NCBI GenBank assembly: GCA_937926975.1
Contig: CALBCJ010000014.1
Span: 1 to 64,000 of the forward strand
Reading direction: 5' to 3'
Source: an uncultured Propionibacteriaceae bacterium
GTDB lineage: Bacteria; Actinomycetota; Actinomycetes; Propionibacteriales; Propionibacteriaceae
DNA: 64,000 bases
Part shown: positions 42,588-49,820 of the stretch, in pieces
Layout: every line of letters begins with the position of its first letter
Position numbering within the stretch: the stretch's first letter is position 1
Notes under the pieces: model-generated
The model's input: the letters and a program-made list of their open reading frames with translations, nothing else
What the model was told of the DNA's origin: nothing
Databases searched by the model: none
Position numbers and translations under genes: made by a program

Positions 42588-43380
42588 CGTGGTCCTGGAG
42601 GTGGCCGGCCTGCGGGCCGGCTACCCGGGTCAGCCAGACACGATCCAGGGACTCGACCTCTGCCTGACCAGTGGCGAGATCGTGGGGATCATCGGGGAGT
42701 CAGGCTGCGGCAAGTCGACCCTGCTGTCGTGCCTGCTGGGCCTGCACCCGGGTGGGCTGACGGTTCGCGACGGCACCATCAGCTACCTCGGGGCCGACGT
42801 CACGTACGCCCGGGACAAGGCCTGGCGCCGGCTGCGAGGGCCGGAGCTGGCGATGGTCTTCCAGCGCCCGGCGGCCAGCTTCGACCCGCTGGTCCGGGTC
42901 GGCCACCAGTTCGTCGAGTCGGTCCGGCTGCACAGCCCGAAGGTGTCGGGCCACGCCTGCCTGGCAGCGGCGCGGGACCTGCTGTCGCAGCTGCGCTTCG
43001 ACGACCCGGACGCGGTGCTCGGCTCGTACCCGTTCGAGCTGTCGGGCGGGATGGCGCAGCGGGCGGCGATCGCGATGGCGTTGCTCAGCGAGCCCCGGGT
43101 GCTGCTGGCTGACGAGCCAACCAGTGCCCTGGACGTGCGGGCCCAGGCCGAGGTGCTGGAGCTGCTGTCCCAGACCGCTGCTCAGCTCGGGACCGCGGTT
43201 CTCTTCGTGAGCCACCAGATCTCTCTGGTACGCCGCCTGGTGTCGCGGGTGAGCATGCTGGCCCAGGGGTCCTTCGTTGAGTCGGGACCTCCCGAGCAGG
43301 TGCTGGTGGCGCCGGAGCACCCGTACACCCAGGCCCTCGTTGCCGCCGTCCCCACCCTGGAGGGTCGCGATGCTGCTTGA
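42577..43380 (+). CDS. ABC transporter ATP-binding protein (DppD/NikD-like)
   Basis: A 267-residue ATPase with Walker A GESGCGKST, Q-loop MVFQRPAASFDPL, signature LSGGMAQRAAIAMALL, Walker B VLLADEPTSALD and H-loop VLFVSHQISLV. It lacks the long C-terminal oligopeptide-binding extension of DppD and ends HPYTQALVAAVPTLEGRDAA, so it is closer to NikD in length. It overlaps both neighbours by 11 nt. Confidence 0.93.
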   Translation: MSPDVVLEVAGLRAGYPGQPDTIQGLDLCLTSGEIVGIIGESGCGKSTLLSCLLGLHPGGLTVRDGTISYLGADVTYARDKAWRRLRGPELAMVFQRPAASFDPLVRVGHQFVESVRLHSPKVSGHACLAAARDLLSQLRFDDPDAVLGSYPFELSGGMAQRAAIAMALLSEPRVLLADEPTSALDVRAQAEVLELLSQTAAQLGTAVLFVSHQISLVRRLVSRVSMLAQGSFVESGPPEQVLVAPEHPYTQALVAAVPTLEGRDAA

Positions 43381-44116
43381 GGTCGACCAGGTCGGCAAGG
43401 TCTTCGAGGGCAAGCGCGGGCGCTTCGAGGCCGTCAAGCCGACATCGCTGCAGATCGGTGCCGGCGAGTGCTTCGGCCTGATCGGGGAGTCCGGCTCGGG
43501 AAAGTCGACCCTGGCCCGGATGATCGCGGGGACCCTGGCTCCGACCACGGGCCGGATCGTGCTCGACGGGCACGAGCTGAAGCCGGGCTCCGCCGCGTCT
43601 CGGCGAGACCACCAGCAGCGGCTGCAGATGGTCTTCCAGGACCCGCGGTCCTCGTTCAACCCTCGGATGCGGGTCTGGGACGCTCTGCGCGAGCCCTTGC
43701 GCTACAAGCTCAAGCGCTCCTCCCCGCAGCAGGGGGAAGCCGTCGAGATCATGGGCCAGGTCAACCTGCCTGAGGAGATCCTGCACCGCGGACTGCACTC
43801 CATCAGCGTCGGCCAGGCGCAGCGGGTGGCGATCGCCAGGGCCCTGCTGGCCGAGCCGGCACTGGTCATCTGCGACGAGATCACCTCCGCGCTGGACACC
43901 ACGGTCCAGGCGAGCATCCTGACGATGCTGGCCCGGCTGCGCCGGACCCGGGAGCTGTCGATGCTGTTCATCAGCCACGACATCGCCGTGGTGGCCCAGA
44001 TCGCCGACCGGATCGCGGTCATGAAGGAGGGCCAGGTCCTCGAGGAGGGCGCGACCAGTGAGGTCGTACGCAGCCCCGCGCACCCGTACACCCAGATGCT
44101 GATCGACCTCTCGTGA
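43370..44116 (+). CDS. ABC transporter ATP-binding protein (DppF/NikE-like)
   Basis: A 248-residue ATPase pairing with the previous one: Walker A GESGSGKST, Q-loop MVFQDPRSSFNPRM, Walker B LVICDEITSALDTT, H-loop LFISHDIAVV and the terminal HPYTQMLIDL. The signature reads ISVGQAQR, with Val in place of the first Gly of SGGQ; the Ser and the second Gly are kept. ATG at 43370 chosen by homology and by the 11-nt overlap; the longer upstream frame lies inside the previous gene. Confidence 0.92.
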   Translation: MLLEVDQVGKVFEGKRGRFEAVKPTSLQIGAGECFGLIGESGSGKSTLARMIAGTLAPTTGRIVLDGHELKPGSAASRRDHQQRLQMVFQDPRSSFNPRMRVWDALREPLRYKLKRSSPQQGEAVEIMGQVNLPEEILHRGLHSISVGQAQRVAIARALLAEPALVICDEITSALDTTVQASILTMLARLRRTRELSMLFISHDIAVVAQIADRIAVMKEGQVLEEGATSEVVRSPAHPYTQMLIDLS

Positions 44117-44162
44117 TGCTGGCCCCGCGCGGCTGCGACCCTGACATAGCAAGGCCACCTCA

Positions 44163-45407
44163 GTGATCGACGACCTGCGGCTGTTTCGCCGGCTGCCGCA
44201 CCCCCTGGGGCTGCTGATCGCGACCCAGTTCGCCTTCAACGTCGGCTTCTACCTGGTGGTGCCCTTTCTGGCTGCCTACCTGGAGGAGGACCTGGGCCTC
44301 GGTACGGCTCTGATCGGGATTATCCTGGGGCTGCGGACCTTCTCTCAGCAGGGTCTGTTCTTTCTCGGCGGCGCACTGTCGGACTGGTTCGGCATCAAGC
44401 CCGTCCTGCTGGTGGGGATCGTGGTCCGGGTCGCCGGCTTCGCCGCTCTGGCGCTGACCCAGGCGCTCCCCGGTGTCGTCCTGGGTGTGGTCCTGATCGG
44501 GCTGGCCGCGGCCCTGTTCTCGCCGGCCTCGGAGTCGGCGATCCTGGGCATTGCCGGGGACGTGGAGCGTGAGGGTGGGGCGGCACGGACCCAGGTGCTG
44601 GGGCTGCAGCAGATAGCCTCCCAGGCCGGCTCGGCGGTCGGGCCGGTGCTCGGCGGGGTGGTGCTCTTCATCCCGTTCCAGGTCACCTGCCTGGCCGCGG
44701 CTGGCTTGTTCGCGCTGATCGGGCTGGTGCACGCCGTCTGGCTCCCACGGGGGATCCGGGTCGGGGTCAAGACACGTCTCGGCGCGTCGTTGAGAACAGT
44801 GCTGAGCAACCGTCGCTTCCTGGGGTTCTCGGCGCTCAACATGGTCCAGCTGGTGGCGGCGAACCAGATGTACCTGGCCCTGCCGGTGGAGATCCACCGC
44901 AGCGGCGACGACTCCCGGACCGTCACCTGGTACTTCCTGCTGGCATCAGTGCTGGTGATCGCCACCCAGACCCGGGTCACTGTCGCCCTGCGCGGGATGT
45001 CGACCACCAGGGTGCTCCAGATCGCCCACGCCTGTACGGGTCTGGCATTCGTCCCGGTCGCCCTGGTGGCCTGGTTCCCCTCGCCGGGCGGGGTACTGGG
45101 GCTGCTGCCCAAGGTGCTGCTGGTGATCCTGGTGCACATCGCCTCGATGGCGATCCACCCCCGGGCCCGCGACACCGTCGGCCACCTGGCGCGGGAGAAC
45201 CAGCTCGGCGCCCACATGGGTGTGATGGCGTCGATGGGAGGCCTGGGGGTGCTGCTGGCCGGGTGGCCGGTCGGGGCCCTGCTGGGCTGGGCCCAGAGCC
45301 CGGGGCCCTGGGCCGTCGTGCCCTGGCTGGTGCTGGCTGCGCTGGGGCTGCTGGCGATGCTGGTCAGCGCCCCCGTGATGAGGTGGGTGGAGTCCAGCGA
45401 CGAGTGA
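44163..45407 (+). CDS. MFS transporter, probably part of the riboswitch-controlled operon
   Basis: A 414-residue major facilitator with about 12 hydrophobic segments. It has the MFS loop motif GGALSDWFGIKPVLLVGI and the N-terminal FAFNVGFYLVVPFLAAYLEE. It follows the ABC genes by 46 nt with AAGGCC before its GTG and no strong terminator between, so it probably shares their control. In staphylopine-type metallophore systems an Opp-family importer is paired with an MFS exporter. That parallel is suggestive only, since no chelator-synthesis gene lies in the window. Drug efflux is the alternative. Confidence 0.82.
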   Translation: MIDDLRLFRRLPHPLGLLIATQFAFNVGFYLVVPFLAAYLEEDLGLGTALIGIILGLRTFSQQGLFFLGGALSDWFGIKPVLLVGIVVRVAGFAALALTQALPGVVLGVVLIGLAAALFSPASESAILGIAGDVEREGGAARTQVLGLQQIASQAGSAVGPVLGGVVLFIPFQVTCLAAAGLFALIGLVHAVWLPRGIRVGVKTRLGASLRTVLSNRRFLGFSALNMVQLVAANQMYLALPVEIHRSGDDSRTVTWYFLLASVLVIATQTRVTVALRGMSTTRVLQIAHACTGLAFVPVALVAWFPSPGGVLGLLPKVLLVILVHIASMAIHPRARDTVGHLARENQLGAHMGVMASMGGLGVLLAGWPVGALLGWAQSPGPWAVVPWLVLAALGLLAMLVSAPVMRWVESSDE

Positions 45408-45454
45408 CCGGCGCTGCTCGTACGGGGGCCTGCAGGCCGCCCGACCGGGGTCGG

Positions 45455-45626
45455 TAGGGTAGCGGCAGCCCCTGACCCCAAGAACCGTGACCAGGCAGCC
45501 AGAGACCGTCGTGCCGGGCCACGTCCGCGGCGGGTAGGTGGCAGACAGTCCACACCCCTGTGCCGGTGCGGCCGTGGCGGCTTGCCGCAGCTGGACCGGC
45601 CTACGTGCAAGGAGATCTCACACCCC
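45455..45626 (+). promoter_or_regulatory. Promoter (-10 TAGGGT) and ~160-nt structured leader
   Basis: TAGGGT at 45455-45460 implies a transcript starting near 45467 and a long leader. The last part can form a hairpin (GCCGGT 45562-45567 with ACCGGC 45595-45600, and an inner GCGGC/GCCGC pair) ending 8 nt before AAGGAGAT, the Shine-Dalgarno. This could control translation. I do not recognise a known riboswitch in it. Confidence 0.45.
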
Positions 45627-46838
45627 ATGAGAAGAACCATCATCGCCGTGTCGGTGGCTGCCCTGCTGGTTGGTGGCACGGCCACCATCAGCGAGGCCGC
45701 CGGCACCCAGTCGGTCAACGTGACGAGTAACCGGGTCGCCCGGATGGTGGGCGACGGCCGTACCAACAACAAGGAGGCTCTGCAGGCGATCCTGAACACG
45801 GCGCCCCGGTACCGCCACACCACGATCCACGTGCCCGCCGGGGACTATGCCCTGAGTGGCTTCGTGCAGATGCGCTCCAACACCACCATCACCTTTGCCC
45901 CCGGCGCCAAGTTCTCGTCACTGGGGTACCTCCGCTTCGAGTACCCGAGTTCCGGCGCCGGGTACAGCAGCGGGGTCTCGAACGTCACCTGGAACAGTCC
46001 CTACTTCGACGGCCGCAACGGCACCACCGTGGTCTCTGGGTCCATGATCCACGCCCGCAACATCACGTACCACAACCCGACCTGGAACCAGGCCCTGGGA
46101 GCCGGTGACCACCTGCTCGACATCATGGGCAGCAGCCAGATCTCAATCCAGAAGCCGCAGGTCCTGGGGACCACGCACGCCTACACCCAGAAGCGGCAGT
46201 TCTACAAGGAAGCCTTCCAGATCAGCTATGCCAGCAAGTGGTCGACCGACCCCAACCGGCCGGTGCCCGCAGCAGCCCTCGACAACCTCCCCAGCCACCA
46301 CGTCGAGGTCGTCGGCGGCCTGTTCACAGCGACCTACAACCGGGCCGGCGAGATCCTCACCTACGCACCCAACCCGGTCGGGGAGCACGGCGACCAGGCC
46401 GGTCAGCAGATCCACGCGATCAGCTTCCGCGGCAACACCGTCCGTGACCCAGCACCGGCCAGCGAGACGACGTTCGCCCGAGGCGCGGTCCACTTCATGT
46501 CGGTGTCGAACCTCGTGATCGCCGACAACACCTTCGAGTACCGCAAGGCACCGGACCGAGACTGCGTGATCTCGCTGGAGGCCTTCGCCAGCACCAGCAA
46601 CACCCTGCCCACTCGGCAGGTGCGGATCGAGTCCAACACCTTCCGCAACGTGCACCCGAAGACCGGCTACGTGCACGCCCTCTCGTACCTCAAGAACGGC
46701 AGCCGCAACACCATCAACGACCTGTCGGTCACAGGCAACCGGGCAGTGGCTGGTTCGAGCAACCGGCCGTTTGTGGCCACCAGCGGCAGGGAGAACATCC
46801 ACGGGCTGGTCGAGCGCGACAACTCCTGGAGCCGATAG
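45627..46838 (+). CDS. Secreted pectin-lyase-fold (right-handed beta-helix) protein
   Basis: A 403-residue protein with a Sec signal peptide (RRTIIAVSVAALLVGGTATI, cleavage near SEAAG). Repeated short beta-strands follow, typical of parallel beta-helices: IHVPAGDYALSGFVQMRSNT, ITFAPGAKFSSL, VTWNSPYFDGRNGT, ISFRGNTV, LVIADNTFEY, VRIESNTFRN and LSVTGNRAV. The layout resembles glycoside hydrolase family 28/55-like or other polysaccharide-active proteins. No catalytic set could be assigned with confidence. It has a good Shine-Dalgarno and a long leader. An activity on wall or host polysaccharides is inferred only from fold and secretion. Confidence 0.75.
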   Translation: MRRTIIAVSVAALLVGGTATISEAAGTQSVNVTSNRVARMVGDGRTNNKEALQAILNTAPRYRHTTIHVPAGDYALSGFVQMRSNTTITFAPGAKFSSLGYLRFEYPSSGAGYSSGVSNVTWNSPYFDGRNGTTVVSGSMIHARNITYHNPTWNQALGAGDHLLDIMGSSQISIQKPQVLGTTHAYTQKRQFYKEAFQISYASKWSTDPNRPVPAAALDNLPSHHVEVVGGLFTATYNRAGEILTYAPNPVGEHGDQAGQQIHAISFRGNTVRDPAPASETTFARGAVHFMSVSNLVIADNTFEYRKAPDRDCVISLEAFASTSNTLPTRQVRIESNTFRNVHPKTGYVHALSYLKNGSRNTINDLSVTGNRAVAGSSNRPFVATSGRENIHGLVERDNSWSR

Positions 46839-46847
46839 TCCAGGGCC

Positions 46848-46879
46848 GCTGGGCCGCGACCGGTCCGGCGCGGCCCAGC
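46848..46879 (+). terminator. Hairpin terminator after beta-helix gene
   Basis: GCTGGGCCGCG (46848-46858) pairs perfectly with CGCGGCCCAGC (46869-46879) around a 10-nt loop, 9 nt after the stop. No T-run. Confidence 0.7.
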
Positions 46880-46896
46880 CCCTGCGGCCGAGTCGG

Positions 46897-47031
46897 TTTC
46901 GGCGTGAGTACGGACTGTGGCAGACTTACAGGCTGTTGTCCGGGTCGCGACGCCTGCCACAGGGGGATCGTTCGCTCTCGGACCCTGCGAGCACCACCTG
47001 GGTGACCTGTGGCACCGGCGAGGAACCACTC
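46897..47031 (+). promoter_or_regulatory. rplS promoter and ~100-nt leader
   Basis: -35-like TTTCGG (46897-46902), 18-bp spacer and CAGACT (46921-46926), preceded by GTGG. The arrangement closely matches the rpsP promoter. The leader of about 100 nt ends with GGCGAGGAACC before the ATG. Confidence 0.55.
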
Positions 47032-47382
47032 ATGACTGACGTCATCTCGACCATCAGCTCCGCCAGCCTGCGCGAGGACGTGCCCGACTTCCGTCCTGGT
47101 GACTCGGTTCGGGTCCACGTCCGCGTGGTCGAGGGAAACCGGTCCCGGGTCCAGGTATTCGCCGGGCCGGTCATCGCCCGCACCGGCGCCGGTATCCAGG
47201 AGACCTTCACAGTCCGCAAGATGAGCTTCGGCGTGGGCGTCGAGCGGATCTTCCCGCTCCACTCGCCGATCATCGAGAAGATCGAGGTTGAGCGCCGCGG
47301 TGACGTCCGCCGGGCCAAGCTCTACTACCTGCGTGGTCTGCGCGGCAAGGCCGCGAAGATCAAGGAGAAGCGGGACTTCTGA
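47032..47382 (+). CDS. rplS: 50S ribosomal protein L19
   Basis: L19 lies at the 30S-50S interface. The 116-residue sequence fits throughout: LREDVPDFRPGDSVRVHVRV, EGNRSRVQVFAGPVIARTG, FTVRKMSFGVGVERIFPLHS, and KLYYLRGLRGKAAKIKEKR at the end. ATG at 47032 chosen because the family begins with MxxV/Ixxx(L)R(E/D)D and the leader has a suitable GAGG; the longer open frame upstream crosses the promoter. Confidence 0.96.
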   Translation: MTDVISTISSASLREDVPDFRPGDSVRVHVRVVEGNRSRVQVFAGPVIARTGAGIQETFTVRKMSFGVGVERIFPLHSPIIEKIEVERRGDVRRAKLYYLRGLRGKAAKIKEKRDF

Positions 47383-47383
47383 G

Positions 47384-48337
47384 GTGGCTGCGTCGTCGCG
47401 TCACTCCCACCCGGGCGCGTCGGACGCAGCGGAGACTCCCCGGCCCCGACGGGCACTGCCCGAGCCCGAGACTGAAGCTGCCCCCACCCGTGCCGTACCC
47501 GACCCGCTCGATCTCGACCCGCTGTGGAAGGACGATGACTCGCTGTCCGAGCCCGAGCCGCTGGAGAAGCGCAAGACCTGCCGGGGGGAGGCCCGTCGGG
47601 CCCGCGAGCTGTCACCGGGGCGGAAAGTCTTCGAGGCGGTCCGCGAGGTCGTGATCGTGATGGTCGTCGCCTTGCTGGTGGCGACCTTGATCAAGACTTT
47701 CGTGGCGCAGACGTTCGTCATCCCGTCCCAGTCGATGGAGAACACGCTGCAGCGCAACGACCGGGTGATGGTGCTCAAGCTGGGTGGGTACCAGCGCGGC
47801 GACATCATCGTCTTTGAGGACAACCTGGGCTGGCTGCCGCCTGAGGTGCCGCCGTCGACCCCGCGGCGGGTGCTGGAGTACGTCGGGCTGATGCCAGTCT
47901 CGGGCAACCAGTACCTGATCAAGCGGCTGGTCGGGCTCCCCGGCGACCACGTGGTCTGCTGCTCGGCCAGCGGCAAGGTCTCGGTCAACGGGGTCGACCT
48001 GGACGAGGACGGCTATCTCTACCAGGGGTTCGACGGGAAGCCGGTGAAGCCGTCGGAGATCACCTTCGATGTCATCGTCCCCGAGAACCGGGTGTTCGTG
48101 ATGGGCGACCACCGCGACGCCAGCGCCGACTCCCGCTACCACCTCTGTGATGTCACCTCGGCCGGCAAGGGCGCCAACGCCTTCCCGGCCCTGGACTCGG
48201 TCCAGGGGCCCGCCAAGCTCACGATCTACCCGTTCAGCCGGTTCACGTCCTTCGAGGTGCCGGCCACGTACGCCTCGGTCCCTCCTGCCGCCCAGGCACC
48301 GCCGGCGGCTGCCGTGGTGTCAGGGGGAGGCTGTTGA
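47384..48337 (+). CDS. lepB: Signal peptidase I
   Basis: Type I signal peptidase, cleaving Sec/Tat signal peptides on the outer face of the membrane. The 317-residue protein has a ~85-residue cytoplasmic, Pro/Glu/Asp-rich N terminus and one membrane helix (VVIVMVVALLVATLIKTFV). Catalytic Ser117 lies in IPSQSMENTL and Lys180 in YLIKRLVGLPGD, with the box E motif GDHRDASADSR. GTG at 47384 lies 1 nt after the rplS stop. Confidence 0.94.
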   Translation: MAASSRHSHPGASDAAETPRPRRALPEPETEAAPTRAVPDPLDLDPLWKDDDSLSEPEPLEKRKTCRGEARRARELSPGRKVFEAVREVVIVMVVALLVATLIKTFVAQTFVIPSQSMENTLQRNDRVMVLKLGGYQRGDIIVFEDNLGWLPPEVPPSTPRRVLEYVGLMPVSGNQYLIKRLVGLPGDHVVCCSASGKVSVNGVDLDEDGYLYQGFDGKPVKPSEITFDVIVPENRVFVMGDHRDASADSRYHLCDVTSAGKGANAFPALDSVQGPAKLTIYPFSRFTSFEVPATYASVPPAAQAPPAAAVVSGGGC

Positions 48338-48340
48338 CCG

Positions 48341-48979
48341 GTGGTGCGGCGGGGTTCTGGCCTGTACGGCTATGAACGGGCCCTGGCACGAGCCGGTCTG
48401 GCGCCGGTGGCCGGAGCCGACGAGGCCGGACGGGGTGCCTGCGCCGGGCCGCTGGTGGCGGCCGCGGTCATCCTGGCCGACACGCCCCGGCGTCGGATCG
48501 CAGGGCTGAGCGACTCGAAGCTGCTGAGCAGCCAGGCTCGGGAGCGGCTCTACCCCGAGATCCTGGAGAAGGCCCGGTCGGTGGCCTGGGTCGAGATCAG
48601 CCCCGGTGACTGTGACCGGCTCGGGATCCAGACCGCCAACATTGAGGCGCTGCGGCGGGCTGTGCTCCGGCTCGACCCGCAGCCAGGCTTCGTGATCACC
48701 GACGGCTTCCCGGTGGACGGAATGGGGGCGGCCGGGCTGGCGATGTGGAAGGCAGACCGGGTGGCGGCCTGCGTGGCGGCCGCCTCCGTGGTCGCCAAGG
48801 TGCGCCGGGACCGGATCCTGGAGCGGTACGAGGACCTGTACCCGGGGTACGACTTCGCCCGGCACAAGGGCTACTGCACCCCCTTGCACCAGCGGCGGCT
48901 GGAGCAGCTGGGGCCGTGCGCAGCTCACCGGCTTCGCTACGACAACGTCCGTCGAGCCAGTAGAGTGAGGCAACCATGA
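48341..48979 (+). CDS. rnhB: Ribonuclease HII
   Basis: RNase HII removes ribonucleotides from DNA. The 212-residue protein has the catalytic GADEAGRGACAGPLVAAAV (Asp27, Glu28), LSDSKLLSSQARERL, TDGFPVDGM and the SVVAKVRRDRILERYEDLYP segment, ending with HKGYCTPLHQRRL. GTG at 48341 follows GGGGGAGG; the next GTG codon is an equally possible start. The end overlaps the DUF2469 ATG. Confidence 0.95.
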   Translation: MVRRGSGLYGYERALARAGLAPVAGADEAGRGACAGPLVAAAVILADTPRRRIAGLSDSKLLSSQARERLYPEILEKARSVAWVEISPGDCDRLGIQTANIEALRRAVLRLDPQPGFVITDGFPVDGMGAAGLAMWKADRVAACVAAASVVAKVRRDRILERYEDLYPGYDFARHKGYCTPLHQRRLEQLGPCAAHRLRYDNVRRASRVRQP

Positions 48980-49287
48980 GCGCCGAGGACCTGGAGCAGT
49001 ACGAGAGCGACCTGGAGCTTGCGCTGTACCGCGAGTACAAGGACGTGGTCGGGATCTTCCGGTACGCGGTCGAGACCGAGCGCCGGTTCTACCTGTGCAA
49101 CGCGGTGGACCTCAAGGTCCGTACCGAGGGTGGTGACGTGTACTACGAGGTGTCGATGGGTGACGCCTGGGTGTGGGACATGTACCGCCCGGCCCGCTTC
49201 GTGAAGTCGGCCAAGGTGCTCACCTTCCGTGACGTCTCGATTGAGGAGATCGCCCACTCCGACCTGCAGGTGCCCGACGGCAAGTAG
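48976..49287 (+). CDS. DUF2469 family protein
   Basis: A 103-residue acidic protein found almost only in actinobacteria, directly after rnhB as in mycobacteria (Rv2901c region). The sequence SAEDLEQYESDLELALYREY, FRYAVETERRFYLCNAVDL and VWDMYRPARFVKSAKVLTF matches the family well. Function unknown. It overlaps rnhB by 4 nt. A TAGAGT 9 nt before the ATG (48961-48966) could act as an internal promoter. Confidence 0.88.
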   Translation: MSAEDLEQYESDLELALYREYKDVVGIFRYAVETERRFYLCNAVDLKVRTEGGDVYYEVSMGDAWVWDMYRPARFVKSAKVLTFRDVSIEEIAHSDLQVPDGK

Positions 49288-49293
49288 CCGCTG

Positions 49294-49397
49294 GGACAAC
49301 ACCTCACCCGGGCCCGACAGCACTCCTGCGGGAGCCGACACCACTACAGCCTGAGCTGACACCACCTGCCGCGAACCGACACCACCGAAGCCGTCCG
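49294..49397 (+). repeat. Five degenerate ~21-bp direct repeats (core GACANCAC) upstream of yraN
   Basis: Units begin at about 49294, 49315, 49336, 49357 and 49377. Cores are GGACAACACC, CGACAGCACT, CGACACCACT, TGACACCACC and CGACACCACC, each followed by a variable 10-11 nt. The period of 21, 21, 21 and 20 bp equals two helical turns, so all cores face the same side of the DNA. The array fills the gap between DUF2469 and yraN. This looks like a multi-site operator, but may be a decayed coding repeat. Confidence 0.6.
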
Positions 49398-49442
49398 GCC
49401 GGCGTCGCCCGGTCCATGGTCTGGGGCGTGGAGGTGGCAGAC

Positions 49443-49820
49443 ATGGACCGACGACGCACCGGGGCGCTCGGAGAGGACCTGGCAGTGGCCCACCTGGAGC
49501 GGCAGGGGTACCGGGTGATCGACCGGAACTGGCGGTCAGGGCGTCGCGGTGAGGTGGATGTGGTCGCGATCGACCCCGATCCTCCCCCGCAGGGGACGAT
49601 CGTCTTCTGCGAGGTGAAATGCCGCCGGGGCACCGGTTACGGCGACCCGCTGGAGGCGGTCACCGAGGTCAAGCTGCGGCGGCTCAACGGGCTGGCCTGC
49701 GAGTGGCTGCGCTCGCACAACCTGGGGTGGTTCGACCATGTCCGCCTCGATGCTGTCGGGGTCCTGCTGCTGCCGGGCCAGGACCCGGTCGTGAAGCACC
49801 GCCGTGGGGTGACGCTGTGA
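49443..49820 (+). CDS. YraN/UPF0102 family endonuclease-like protein
   Basis: A 125-residue protein of the YraN family, with a restriction-endonuclease-like fold (RRTGALGEDLAVAHLERQGYRV, then EVDVVAIDP and IVFCEVKCRRGTGYGDP). The E-x-D-x(n)-ExK residues of the fold are in place. The biochemical role is not established; the gene commonly precedes comM and dprA. ATG at 49443 chosen for the GGAGGTGG Shine-Dalgarno; ATG at 49416 is an alternative. The stop overlaps comM (GTGA). Confidence 0.88.
   Translation: MDRRRTGALGEDLAVAHLERQGYRVIDRNWRSGRRGEVDVVAIDPDPPPQGTIVFCEVKCRRGTGYGDPLEAVTEVKLRRLNGLACEWLRSHNLGWFDHVRLDAVGVLLLPGQDPVVKHRRGVTL

Noticed and set aside
45467..45626. cyclic-di-AMP (ydaO) riboswitch before the secreted beta-helix gene
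   Set aside because: Such riboswitches often precede actinobacterial secreted wall enzymes, and GGCGGGTAGGTGGCAGAC recalls one, but the other conserved segments of that class are not present.
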